A stretch of 48,348 nucleotides of DNA from a virus, in IMG/VR virus record IMGVR_UViG_3300042526_000206, positions 1-48,348 of that record, one strand, 5' to 3'. This document shows positions 16,580 through 24,624 of this stretch, in pieces. Positions within the stretch are counted from its first letter, which is position 1. The number at the start of each line of letters is the position of its first letter. The notes below the pieces were generated by a model. It had not been told where the DNA came from. It searched no databases and was given only the letters and a program-made list of their open reading frames with translations. The position numbers and the translations under genes are program-made.

Positions 16580-17572
16580 ATGAGCGATGAATCTTTTTTC
16601 CGTTCAGTTGGTGGCAAGGTTCCATACCTAGGACAAGAAAAAGCTAGCTGGAATTTTGGGAGGATCGCACCTGCTGACATGAGCGATGATCAGAAAAAAA
16701 CTGACACTCTTGCCAAAGAAAATTTTGTTGAATTTAAGCTGGTTGGGGAGACTGACGAATCAAAGGACAGGGCGTTTCTTTGGGACTTCTCCAAGAAGGC
16801 TAACAACGGCAAGCATTTCGAGGCTTTTTACCAACAAACTGGCAGCTGCGTTGGGAACGGTATTGGTCAGGCTATGTGGTATCTTCAAGCTGTTGAGTCA
16901 ATCAGGCTTGGTGACGCAGAATTAGTAAAGCTTCCTTTCTGGCTACTGCCATATGGAAGGTCTAGGTATATTGCCGGGATGCATGGCAGGGGTGAGGGCT
17001 CTTTTGGGTCTGCTGCAGCTGAAGCTATGCGAGTAGATGGCACAATGGAATCAGACCTTGAAGGTTTACCTCAGCCAACCTCTTCTGGTGGTCTTACTTG
17101 GGGTTCCAAGGCTGAAATGGAATGGTCTGATGGTGGAGCTATTAAAGATAAATGGCTTTCCATAAGCAGGAAGCACTTAGTTAAGAGCACGGCGCAGATC
17201 AAAAGTGGCAAAGATGCTAGAGAGGCTTTGCTTAACTACTACCCATTGACTATTGCCAGTATGTTTGGCACTAGCCCTTTAGTAGTAAAAGCTGTTGGTA
17301 CTCCAGCAGTAAGGCTGGCTAAAAGGACCGACTCATGGGGTCACCAGATGTGCGTAATTGGGGTGTTAAATCACCCTGAGTTTGGCTGGATATTCTATGT
17401 GTTGAATAGTTGGGGAACTTCTGTCCATGGTGAGCCATGTGGTAACTACGATGAGCCAGCTGGTGGTTTTTGGATTACTGAGGCTGATATGGATTGGATC
17501 TGCAGGGATGAGTGTTTTGCTTTTTCCCAGTTTAACGGGTTCCCAACGCAAAGTGTTAGTTGGAGAATGTAA
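16580..17572 (+). CDS. papain-like (C1-type) cysteine protease (330 aa)
   Basis: The catalytic triad is visible: Cys90 in QQTGSCVGN (oxyanion Gln just before), His255 in DSWGHQMCV and Asn276 in YVLNSWG, in the order and surroundings of bacterial papain-fold peptidases. The ATG at 16580 follows AGTGAGG eight bases after the previous stop. No signal peptide, so access to the envelope would need a holin or virion delivery. Neighbours are a secreted Ig-like protein and a holin-like membrane protein, which suggests lysis or envelope degradation; a virion-associated or maturation protease is the alternative. Enzyme class is confident, substrate unknown. Confidence 0.88.
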   Translation: MSDESFFRSVGGKVPYLGQEKASWNFGRIAPADMSDDQKKTDTLAKENFVEFKLVGETDESKDRAFLWDFSKKANNGKHFEAFYQQTGSCVGNGIGQAMWYLQAVESIRLGDAELVKLPFWLLPYGRSRYIAGMHGRGEGSFGSAAAEAMRVDGTMESDLEGLPQPTSSGGLTWGSKAEMEWSDGGAIKDKWLSISRKHLVKSTAQIKSGKDAREALLNYYPLTIASMFGTSPLVVKAVGTPAVRLAKRTDSWGHQMCVIGVLNHPEFGWIFYVLNSWGTSVHGEPCGNYDEPAGGFWITEADMDWICRDECFAFSQFNGFPTQSVSWRM

Positions 17573-17630
17573 TTCTATTGTGTATTTATGCCCATTTTGT
17601 TACAACTTACGCAGCCCCTAGGAGGTTCGT

Positions 17631-17900
17631 ATGTCATCAGAATGGGTTGTCCTTATAGACAAGCTTGGTATACCTGTTTCCGTAATGATAGGTATGGGGT
17701 TTGCGTTCTACAAGATAGTAATATGGTTAGGCATGCATGTTGTAGTTCCGCTAAAAGATAAACATATGTCTTTCATTGATCAGTTGCAAGAACTGATCGG
17801 GAAAATTGTAGCAGTACAAGGTTCAATTGATTCAAAAGTGCAACAGATAAACGATAAACTTTTTGACGACAAATTTAAAAAGGAGAAACAGAATGGTTAA
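17631..17900 (+). CDS. holin-like small membrane protein (89 aa)
   Basis: A strong AGGAGG at 17620-17625 precedes the ATG. Residues 12-40 form one hydrophobic membrane-spanning stretch (LGIPVSVMIGMGFAFYKIVI and on), followed by a charged amphipathic coiled-coil-like tail ending in Lys-rich residues. This fits small single-pass holins or spanin-like anchors. The position one gene after the papain-like protease supports a role in lysis, but the family cannot be assigned from motif alone. The last eight bases overlap the next gene. Confidence 0.7.
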   Translation: MSSEWVVLIDKLGIPVSVMIGMGFAFYKIVIWLGMHVVVPLKDKHMSFIDQLQELIGKIVAVQGSIDSKVQQINDKLFDDKFKKEKQNG

Positions 17901-18207
17901 TTTTCCTGATAGCCTACCGACAGATGCTTTAATAACTTTAATCGATAAGCTTAGGGGTAAAGATGTACCTAATAAGCTTGTTTATCAAGCTGCATGGAAT
18001 GTAGCTGGATATGGCATTGATCAAGTAGTTCAAAACCAAAGGCCAATTATAAAGAACTCAGAGCCTAGGACAGATGAAGACGATGCTTTAACATTAGAAT
18101 CAGTCCTTGCTATGCAAGGCAACAATGAAGAAGGTCTTAAAGCATTTGTTCCTTATTGGCTTGTTATTGCAATTGCAATGAGGATTTTAAAGAATGTTCT
18201 GGAGTAA
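17893..18207 (+). CDS. small protein with C-terminal hydrophobic segment (104 aa)
   Basis: The ATG at 17893 is preferred over an upstream in-frame ATG at 17863 because AGGAG at 17881-17885 precedes it. The N-terminal 60 residues are helical and charged; residues 85-100 (FVPYWLVIAIAMRIL) form a short possible membrane segment. Together with the previous gene it may form a two-component membrane unit. Function unknown. The gene overlaps its neighbours on both sides, so the whole 17.6-18.8 kb stretch is translated as a coupled unit. Confidence 0.7.
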   Translation: MVNFPDSLPTDALITLIDKLRGKDVPNKLVYQAAWNVAGYGIDQVVQNQRPIIKNSEPRTDEDDALTLESVLAMQGNNEEGLKAFVPYWLVIAIAMRILKNVLE

Positions 18208-18532
18208 CAAACCGTTCTTTGGGATGCCTCCAAGATCAAGCTCTTGGAGAAAAGTAAGAGATTCTTTTATAAAAAAGAACCCTACTTGTGCAGCTTGTGG
18301 TGGTACTAAAAATCTTGAGTGCCACCATAAAATACCTTACCATGTTGACCCGCATCGAGAGCTTCTTGAAGATAACTTAATGACTCTCTGTGAAGGTCCC
18401 GGTAATTGCCATTATGTTTGGGGCCACTTGTTAAACTGGAAAGCGTATAACCCTACGGTTGTTGACGATACTAAAGCTTTCTTGGAAAAAATAAACAAAA
18501 GGCTTACACATGATTTGGCAAGCAAGGAATGA
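18194..18532 (+). CDS. HNH endonuclease (112 aa)
   Basis: Contains the zinc-binding HNH pattern: CAAC (Cys32, Cys35), ECHHK (His44/45), DNLMTLC (Asn61, Cys66) and NCHYVWGH (Cys72, His73, His78). Length is typical of small free-standing phage HNH nucleases, which often assist terminase during packaging. Here it is about 15 kb from terL in a cluster of lysis/tail genes, so it could instead be a homing-type nuclease. The start overlaps the previous gene by 14 bases and the end overlaps the next by 23. Confidence 0.88.
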   Translation: MFWSNKPFFGMPPRSSSWRKVRDSFIKKNPTCAACGGTKNLECHHKIPYHVDPHRELLEDNLMTLCEGPGNCHYVWGHLLNWKAYNPTVVDDTKAFLEKINKRLTHDLASKE

Positions 18533-18833
18533 CTGTAAGCTTTTAGTAGATCTTTACAAAGAAGATATGCTGCAAAGCAGTGACCATAAAATTAAAGCCA
18601 TTAAGCTCATATCAAAAATATTCTACAACTTAGTTCCCCGCACCTCTTCTCTTGATGTACCTAACATTGAGATAGCTGTAAAGATAATTGATTGGTTCGT
18701 TGATGAGAAGCCTGTTGACTGGCGAGACATAGCCAAAGCAATAGGTTCTTTCTTGGAAGTCATAGAGCTAGGTTTAATAGAGTCAAAACTTTTAGCCCAA
18801 GAACAACATAAAGCTGTGGAAAAATTAGAATAA
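18510..18833 (+). CDS. hypothetical helical protein (107 aa)
   Basis: AAAGG at 18498-18502 lies before the ATG at 18510, which is inside the HNH gene. The product is predicted all-helical and acidic, with amphipathic segments (KAIKLISKIFYNL, IAVKIIDWFVDE, IAKAIGSFLEVIELGL) and no cysteines beyond one near the start. No family recognised. Probably co-translated with the HNH nuclease; a partner or inhibitor role is only a guess. Confidence 0.7.
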   Translation: MIWQARNDCKLLVDLYKEDMLQSSDHKIKAIKLISKIFYNLVPRTSSLDVPNIEIAVKIIDWFVDEKPVDWRDIAKAIGSFLEVIELGLIESKLLAQEQHKAVEKLE

Positions 18834-18849
18834 GAGGTTACTATAGGCT

Positions 18850-19509
18850 ATGAGTTTTCCGTTTTTAAATACCGATAACTTGGTTAGTATTTTAAGTGAT
18901 GAGGCTGAATACATGGCGTACCGAATAACCCCTAACTCCAGCGCAAAATCTTTAGTAATGAAGATTCGTGGAACTACTGGGAAGTCGAAGAAAGGTTTAG
19001 CCTATAATTCTGCTGGTGTAGTGTCAAGTTATACCCGTGAAGGTGCAGCTCCGGTAAGCTTTCCTTTAGTAAGCCTTGCTTCTGCATCTGCATCTTGGGT
19101 CAGCGGTGGCTTTATTGAGCTTAACCAGTCTTTAGCTGGTGGCTTGTATCGGGTAGACATACCTAATGCTGCCCTTCTGTCAGGTGCTCAGTATGTGCTT
19201 ATAAGTATAAGCTTTACTGGAACCTTAGAGGAAGAAGTTCTTGTGCGATTAGACCTGCCTTTCGTAGCTTTAACTGGTTCTGGAGCTAAGAGCCATACCG
19301 TTCAAGTTAATAGCACAGCTGGCAATGTGCCTGTGGTAGCAGCTGCTGTTTGGGTTTCCACTGATCTTGCTGGCGACAATGTAATCGCTAGCGGTAGAAC
19401 CAATACATTTGGTACGGCTACATTTTTACTTGATGTTGGCTCATACTATCTATGGGTATTAGACGAGGCTTACTTGGCTAACAACCCTACAACTATTACG
19501 GTGGTATAA
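18850..19509 (+). CDS. beta-rich tail-region protein (219 aa)
   Basis: Starts MSFPFLNTDN after AGAGG and a short spacer. Residues 10-130 look like a beta-sandwich with GGLYRVDIP and ALLSGAQYVLISISF, similar in style to the 97-residue protein at 20928-21221 (GVYKATIPVS, AGKFYYLAVTY). Residues 140-219 resemble a transthyretin/prealbumin-like fold (VPVVAAAVWVSTDLAGDN then GTATFLLDVGSYYLWV). It precedes the head-tail adaptor. Probably a tail or baseplate-type attachment protein; not assigned to a named family. Confidence 0.75.
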   Translation: MSFPFLNTDNLVSILSDEAEYMAYRITPNSSAKSLVMKIRGTTGKSKKGLAYNSAGVVSSYTREGAAPVSFPLVSLASASASWVSGGFIELNQSLAGGLYRVDIPNAALLSGAQYVLISISFTGTLEEEVLVRLDLPFVALTGSGAKSHTVQVNSTAGNVPVVAAAVWVSTDLAGDNVIASGRTNTFGTATFLLDVGSYYLWVLDEAYLANNPTTITVV

Positions 19510-19510
19510 A

Positions 19511-20752
19511 ATGGCAACGACAAATATCAACATCAATCCTAGGCCACTACCTTCAGCTCCATTGAAGCAGTTTGTTATTCGTGGTATAGCGTTTACTTAT
19601 CAAGATGCAATCAATCACCTGCTTGACTTCTTGGGTGCAGATGTTGGTGCTGAAGCGTTGAGGACAGCTAGGCGAGCTATACAAAATACGCTCCGAACAT
19701 TTCCAAGAATGCATAGGTGGTCCTATTATTACAATCATGGAAGAATCAATACAAACGGATCGTATTCTACTGGTACAGTATCTTACGATTTCACTGGTGG
19801 TGCTTACGAGAGAATGCTTGTATTAACTGGTGGTACTTTTCCAGCATGGGCATCTGAAGGTACTGTTAGAATTAATGACGCTAACTACAAGATAGCTTCT
19901 GTTGTGTCATCCACTATTGCTATGCTTGACTCAGCGCAAAGCCCTAGAGAAGATCTTCCTGCAGGTACAACCTTTGTTATTTTTTGTGATGAGTATCTTC
20001 TTCCGCTTGAATTTATTTCGGCAGACGAAGGCCTAAACAAAAGTAACTTTACTAACCTGTCCTATGTTCACCCAAGAGAGTGGTTAAGTAATGTCGAGAA
20101 TGGTAACAACTATTCTAGTGATCCTTACATGTATACCATTACTGGCCATTCGACACTACAAGGCAGGTTAAGCTTTAGGGTTTATCCGTTCCCTTCGACA
20201 AGTAAATCGTTTGATTTCTTATATCAAAAGGGTGCTAGGCAAGTAGCGGTAGAACTATACACTGCTGGCACTGTAGCTGCTAACACAAGTAATGGGCCAA
20301 CTACAACTATTACTGCTACTGGTGCAACCTTTACTAGTTCCCTAACTGGATCAATCATAAGGATAAGTGCAGATAGCTCTGATTTTCCTACTGGTTTAGA
20401 CGGTGACAACATAGCTGAGTATGAACGCCAGATTGTAGGGGTTGTTAGCTCAAGCCAGATAATAGTTGACGAGCCTATATACGCAACCTTCACTGCAAGA
20501 AAATATTCTATCAGTGATCCTATTGATGTTGAGCAAGGCGTAATGTTAGATCCGTTTTTGCGTGGTTGTGAGTATCAAGTTAGCTTGCTTCGTAGCAAAG
20601 CTAATGCTCCAGATCTTTACCAGCTTTACATGGCATCTGTTAAGCAAGCACAAGCTGCTGACAGCAAAGTTATCCAAAGGAGAAGCGCAAGTCCTGATAC
20701 TTATATTAGACCTAGGCTTGCTTCATTCCCGTTAGGAGGCAACATTGGCTGA
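19511..20752 (+). CDS. probable head-tail adaptor / tail tubular A-like protein (413 aa)
   Basis: The N-terminal 60 residues are helical (YQDAINHLLDFLGAD, LRTARRAIQNTLRTFPRMHRW) as in gp4-type adaptors and tail tubular A proteins, followed by a long beta-rich insertion and a C-terminal helical return (DPFLRGCEYQVSLLRSKANA, SVKQAQAAD). It ends in a Pro/Arg-rich tail. The gene starts one base after the previous stop. The role is to connect the portal ring to the nozzle. The assignment is by architecture and position, since sequence similarity cannot be tested here. Confidence 0.65.
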   Translation: MATTNININPRPLPSAPLKQFVIRGIAFTYQDAINHLLDFLGADVGAEALRTARRAIQNTLRTFPRMHRWSYYYNHGRINTNGSYSTGTVSYDFTGGAYERMLVLTGGTFPAWASEGTVRINDANYKIASVVSSTIAMLDSAQSPREDLPAGTTFVIFCDEYLLPLEFISADEGLNKSNFTNLSYVHPREWLSNVENGNNYSSDPYMYTITGHSTLQGRLSFRVYPFPSTSKSFDFLYQKGARQVAVELYTAGTVAANTSNGPTTTITATGATFTSSLTGSIIRISADSSDFPTGLDGDNIAEYERQIVGVVSSSQIIVDEPIYATFTARKYSISDPIDVEQGVMLDPFLRGCEYQVSLLRSKANAPDLYQLYMASVKQAQAADSKVIQRRSASPDTYIRPRLASFPLGGNIG

Positions 20753-20924
20753 ACAAGCTAAAGATGTGACGATCATTGAGGATTTTAGAGGGATCATAGA
20801 TTCAACTAACGCTGACCTTATCCCTGCTGGAGCAATGGTTAATCAGAACAATGTTATTTGTATTAAAAGAAATCAACTAGAAATTAGAAGCGGTTACAAG
20901 AAGGTAGTGTTTGATGAGGAGTAA
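20745..20924 (+). CDS. short N-terminal-type segment of a nozzle protein, TTG start (59 aa)
   Basis: A TTG at 20745 follows AGGAGG at 20734-20739 with five bases between and overlaps the previous stop by eight bases. The 59-residue product contains STNADLIPAGAMVNQNNV and IRSGYKKVVF, the pattern I associate with the N-terminus of much longer tail nozzle proteins. Here that segment stands alone, and the remainder may be the 755-residue protein 1.4 kb downstream. The non-ATG start hides the gene from ATG-only searches. Confidence 0.75.
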   Translation: MAEQAKDVTIIEDFRGIIDSTNADLIPAGAMVNQNNVICIKRNQLEIRSGYKKVVFDEE

Positions 20925-20927
20925 ATT

Positions 20928-21221
20928 ATGTTCATGGGATTCGTAAATAATAATTCGACATTTACAGCTGTGTACCCTGTTGTTGGGGATTTTGGTGATC
21001 CTATAACAACAGCGTCCACTTATACGGTATACGGACCATTAGGTGATGTGATGGCTGGATCTTCAGGATCTTCAACCTTAATAGTTCAAGGCGTTTACAA
21101 AGCGACTATACCAGTATCTTCTGTAAATCTTTACGAAGCTGGAAAGTTTTATTATCTTGCCGTAACTTACACCACCAGTGGTCACAGTAAAATGGCGAAC
21201 TTTACTTTTGGAGTGGTATGA
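20928..21221 (+). CDS. small beta-sandwich tail protein (97 aa)
   Basis: AGGAG at 20916-20920 precedes the ATG at 20928. The product is Thr/Tyr/Val-rich with strands such as STYTVYGPLGDVMAG, GVYKATIPVS and GKFYYLAVTYTTSG, compatible with one Ig-like domain. It overlaps the next gene by four bases (ATGA). The style resembles the first domain of the protein at 18850-19509. Probably a small tail-tube or fibre-attachment component; function unknown. Confidence 0.75.
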   Translation: MFMGFVNNNSTFTAVYPVVGDFGDPITTASTYTVYGPLGDVMAGSSGSSTLIVQGVYKATIPVSSVNLYEAGKFYYLAVTYTTSGHSKMANFTFGVV

Positions 21222-21640
21222 GTTATTTAGGTTACTATCAAAGAGGCGACGAAGTATTTATTAATATAAATACATTGTCAAGGTTAGGAGAAAAGATAGC
21301 TCCTGACAATGCTCCATTAGTATTACTTTTTAATTCTACCGGAGCTTTAGAAAAACAATTTACTGCGCCTAAGGTTGGTAGAGTTTCAGATATATTTCAT
21401 TTTGGTGCTGAGTATTTTCTTAAATCTGGTGTGTCTTCAGGTAAATACACAGCCATAATAGCCTACGATAAAAACCCAGACTTTTATATATATCCTATTT
21501 ACTTTGATGTCTATGATTCAGGCGATAATCATGGTAGCCCTGTGTCAATGATTGCAGTAAAGTTTGAGAATGCAAACTATGTTGTTTCGCAATTAAGTTC
21601 TGGTTCAATCATACGAGGAAGATTAAATGAAAAGTATTAG
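21218..21640 (+). CDS. beta-rich tail-region protein (140 aa)
   Basis: Coupled by ATGA to the previous gene. The protein begins SYLGYYQRGDEVFININTL and contains further strands (APLVLLFNSTGALEKQF, SGKYTAIIAYD, FYIYPIYFDVYD), consistent with an Ig-like or jelly-roll domain. Its C-terminus SGSIIRGRLNEKY overlaps the next gene by 14 bases. No recognised family. Co-located with nozzle-type proteins, so likely a virion component. Confidence 0.75.
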   Translation: MSYLGYYQRGDEVFININTLSRLGEKIAPDNAPLVLLFNSTGALEKQFTAPKVGRVSDIFHFGAEYFLKSGVSSGKYTAIIAYDKNPDFYIYPIYFDVYDSGDNHGSPVSMIAVKFENANYVVSQLSSGSIIRGRLNEKY

Positions 21641-22127
21641 CAAAGGCCTTTTTAAAGCTGTATGCAAAAACCCTGACGGTTCTATTGCATGGGAAGAAAG
21701 TTTTTCTAATGGTACTACTGACCAAGGTAGAACGCTTGGTCTTAACAATATATTTACAGCTAGTACCCAAAGCCCTAGCTGGTTTATAGGTTTAATTTCT
21801 GCTACATCATTTAGTGCTTTGTCTACACTAGATACTGCTGCAACTCATAGCGGTTGGATAGAGTCAACAGATTACACTGAAGCAACCAGAAGGCAATGGA
21901 ATCCCGGTGCTCCAGTATCATCTGCTGGAACTACGACTATGACTAGTAGTGCAGCTATTGTTTTTACAGCAAGCACATCGGTGTCAATTAAAGGTGCGTT
22001 TCTAGCTAGTGCATCAGCTAAGAGTTCTACTGCTGGTGTACTGTGGGCTACTGGAACTTTTGTTAGTGATCAAAACTTAATTACTGGACAAACTATAAGT
22101 ATCACCTATCAAACAAGTTTAACTTAA
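21627..22127 (+). CDS. conserved-style tail-region protein (166 aa)
   Basis: Has the layout of a family I recognise by pattern but cannot name: an N-terminal KAVCKNPDGSIAWEESFSNG, a GLNNIFTA strand, WFIGLISA, SGWIESTDYTEATRRQW in the middle, and a C-terminal beta-half with KGAFLASASAKSS and TISITYQTSLT. Such proteins are common near tail fibre genes of environmental phages. The gene overlaps the previous one by 14 bases. Virion role likely, precise function unknown. Confidence 0.75.
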   Translation: MKSISKGLFKAVCKNPDGSIAWEESFSNGTTDQGRTLGLNNIFTASTQSPSWFIGLISATSFSALSTLDTAATHSGWIESTDYTEATRRQWNPGAPVSSAGTTTMTSSAAIVFTASTSVSIKGAFLASASAKSSTAGVLWATGTFVSDQNLITGQTISITYQTSLT

Positions 22128-22134
22128 GGTACGC

Positions 22135-22353
22135 ATGGAAAACAATATAGCTATAGGGTCAGCTTTTTCAGTTGGCCCAAGCATTTTAACCAGAGGTTAT
22201 TCTGGTAGCACCTTTTCTGTTGCTGGATCTGATTTTTTTGCCAGTTCTGTTACAGTTGGTTCATTGTTTTATATGACTACTGTAGATGACGGAGATCCAA
22301 GCAGCAGCTATTCTAAAGTTTATTACCTTTATGTTGGAAGAATAGGTAGGTAA
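22135..22353 (+). CDS. small hypothetical tail-region protein (72 aa)
   Basis: AAGGTA just before the ATG at 22135 and a stop one base before the next ATG make this a tightly packed gene. The product is Ser/Gly/Val-rich with strands around TRGYSGSTFSVAGSDFFASS and YSKVYYLYVG. It could be a separate small protein or the detached N-terminal part of the nozzle protein that follows immediately. Confidence 0.65.
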   Translation: MENNIAIGSAFSVGPSILTRGYSGSTFSVAGSDFFASSVTVGSLFYMTTVDDGDPSSSYSKVYYLYVGRIGR

Positions 22354-22354
22354 A

Positions 22355-24622
22355 ATGCCAGATACATTCTTAAAAGCTAGCACTGGTGAGCTATACATTT
22401 TAAATGGAATAGATAAAGCTATATGTTGGGATGGTATAAAATCTCAAGCTGGTACTGCCAGTGTAGAATCAGTTGTTCTTCGACCTACGCTTGAAGGTGC
22501 TGGTGTTGGGACTCTTTCTGGTAAATATTATTGCTATGTTAGATTTATCGATGCTGACGGGACAGCTTCGAACCTTAGCCCACTAAGTTCCCCTGTTACT
22601 ATTAACTCTAAGTCAGGGTCTATTCTTGATGCTTCATCAACTACTCCTGTTGTTCTAGAAAGCACGGCTCACGGTCTTGCTACTGGGCAAACCGTAACTG
22701 TAATTGGCATGGGTGGCATAATAAGTGCAAATGGCACATTTACTATTGATGTTATAGACGCAGATTTTTTTATTCTTGTAGATTCATCTAACGATGATTT
22801 AGATTACACGGGTGGTGGTACTTGGTATGCTGGTGTTCAGAGAGTTGTATATAGAAATGTTCAAGTTCCTTCTGACCCAAGGATTGTCAAGCGACAACTC
22901 CTAAGAAACACTAACGGTCAGTCTGAAGTATTTTTTGTTGACTACGAAACAACTGATTTAAAATCTACAGTATTTTTCTCAACGCTTACGGATGAGCAAT
23001 TAAGTGACAAGGAAGATGTACCACTTTATGATTCTGATATGAATCAAATAGCCAATGGGTTTTCTGAGATACCTAACTGGAAACCTTTCGCTGCTTCTGT
23101 AAATGATAGGGTTTTTTATGCTGGATCAGTTTCGTATTCAACAGGTTCTGCAAAAGTACAAAATGGTAACGCTCTTGTGTATGGAATTGGAACTGATTGG
23201 AAGCGCACATTTTCAGGGCGTAGGTTTTTTACTAATGATTCTGTAAAACCTGCTGTTGTTGCTAGTGTAGATGAAGGAAATCAAGTCATAACTTTAGTTG
23301 AACCTTTTGTTGGCAAGACAAGTCCTTTTACTTCGTATACGATTTCCCCTCCATATCTTGAAAAGAAAGCATTATATTATTCTGAGGTTGGTCAACCTAA
23401 AAAAATTAGAACTACAAGCGGTTTAGTTTTACAAGAAGAGCAAGATGAGATTGTTGGACTATTAAACCTTGACACATTTCTTTTAATTTTCTGTAAGAAC
23501 AAACTGTTTAGGCTTACTTTTGGTAATTCTCCTGACACTGACGGAAGTATTTATCCAGCGTCTTACACTAGAGGATCAGTAAATCAAAAGTGTGTTATAT
23601 CAAAAGGTTCTGCAGCTATAACTCTTGATCGTCTGGGTGTATATGCTTATTCAGAAGGTAAGGAGGAACCTCTAAGCTATCAAATAAATTCTATTTTTGA
23701 AGGAACAAATAAATACTACTCTGTAAACTGGAAATACTCTGACTATTTTCATGCTGTTCATATTTCTTCGAAGAGTACCATAAGGTGGTTTGTTGTAATG
23801 GGTGCAGGTAGATACCCTAGGCATGCGTTATGTTACAACTATAAGACTGATACTTGGTGGGTCGAAGAATTTTCTACCCCAATCATGTCGTCATGTCAAG
23901 ATTTTGATGTATCTTCCTCCACTTGTTTTCTAGGTACTAATAACAATAGGATACTTAGGTATCCATTTGGTAATCTTGATGGTCTAGATTCTTCTACAAG
24001 TATTGTTAAAGGTTCTATCACGGCAAGCTCTACTATTTGGTTGGAAGATTCTAATGTAAATTTTAGTTCTATAGGGTGTGTTAATAATCCTATTGGTCTT
24101 CGTACTGCATCAGGAAAATCTATATACAGAATAGTAAAAAAGGTACAAAATTCTAGAATTTATTTTGATCGACCAGTGATTGAAAAGTTAGATGTATCTA
24201 TTTATACCCTCGGATCTATGCCTTGGGTTTTTAGGACTGGCAATTTTAGAATTGATGGCAACGATAAAAATATCGTCAGGAGTATTGAGTTTAATTTTCA
24301 ACCTACTTCTATAACTTCTCCTTTTAATGTTAAGTTTTATAGAGACAGATTAAACGAAACTCTTATTTTCAAAAAGCCATATAGAAAACAGACTGAGCAA
24401 GAGTTTTATGTGTCTGATGATGGCAAAAGTTTGATAGGTGATTTCTATCACGATCTTGGGTCTGTTGCTCAAAGGTTTGACACCCACCGAGAAAGCTCTG
24501 TAGATGGTGTAAAGTATATATCGATTGAGGTTGATGGCTTGTCAACCGACAGCCAAGAACTAATTTATGGCATAAGGCTTGATGGTGTATTTCATGCGCC
24601 AATAGATCCTAACAAGGGGTAG
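22355..24622 (+). CDS. probable tail nozzle / tail tubular B-like protein (755 aa)
   Basis: AGGTAGG precedes the ATG at 22355. The N-terminus (TFLKASTGELYILNGIDKAICWDG) and the many short beta repeats with Gly/Asp turns fit the beta-propeller-type nozzle proteins of short-tailed phages. An interior segment DEIVGLLNLDTFLLIFCKNKLFRL followed by GSVNQKCVISKGSAAITLDRLGVYAYS is typical of these propeller proteins. The expected N-terminal segment of such proteins is encoded separately at 20745-20924. Forms the distal tail tube/nozzle by inference. Confidence 0.7.
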   Translation: MPDTFLKASTGELYILNGIDKAICWDGIKSQAGTASVESVVLRPTLEGAGVGTLSGKYYCYVRFIDADGTASNLSPLSSPVTINSKSGSILDASSTTPVVLESTAHGLATGQTVTVIGMGGIISANGTFTIDVIDADFFILVDSSNDDLDYTGGGTWYAGVQRVVYRNVQVPSDPRIVKRQLLRNTNGQSEVFFVDYETTDLKSTVFFSTLTDEQLSDKEDVPLYDSDMNQIANGFSEIPNWKPFAASVNDRVFYAGSVSYSTGSAKVQNGNALVYGIGTDWKRTFSGRRFFTNDSVKPAVVASVDEGNQVITLVEPFVGKTSPFTSYTISPPYLEKKALYYSEVGQPKKIRTTSGLVLQEEQDEIVGLLNLDTFLLIFCKNKLFRLTFGNSPDTDGSIYPASYTRGSVNQKCVISKGSAAITLDRLGVYAYSEGKEEPLSYQINSIFEGTNKYYSVNWKYSDYFHAVHISSKSTIRWFVVMGAGRYPRHALCYNYKTDTWWVEEFSTPIMSSCQDFDVSSSTCFLGTNNNRILRYPFGNLDGLDSSTSIVKGSITASSTIWLEDSNVNFSSIGCVNNPIGLRTASGKSIYRIVKKVQNSRIYFDRPVIEKLDVSIYTLGSMPWVFRTGNFRIDGNDKNIVRSIEFNFQPTSITSPFNVKFYRDRLNETLIFKKPYRKQTEQEFYVSDDGKSLIGDFYHDLGSVAQRFDTHRESSVDGVKYISIEVDGLSTDSQELIYGIRLDGVFHAPIDPNKG

Positions 24623-24624
24623 TA

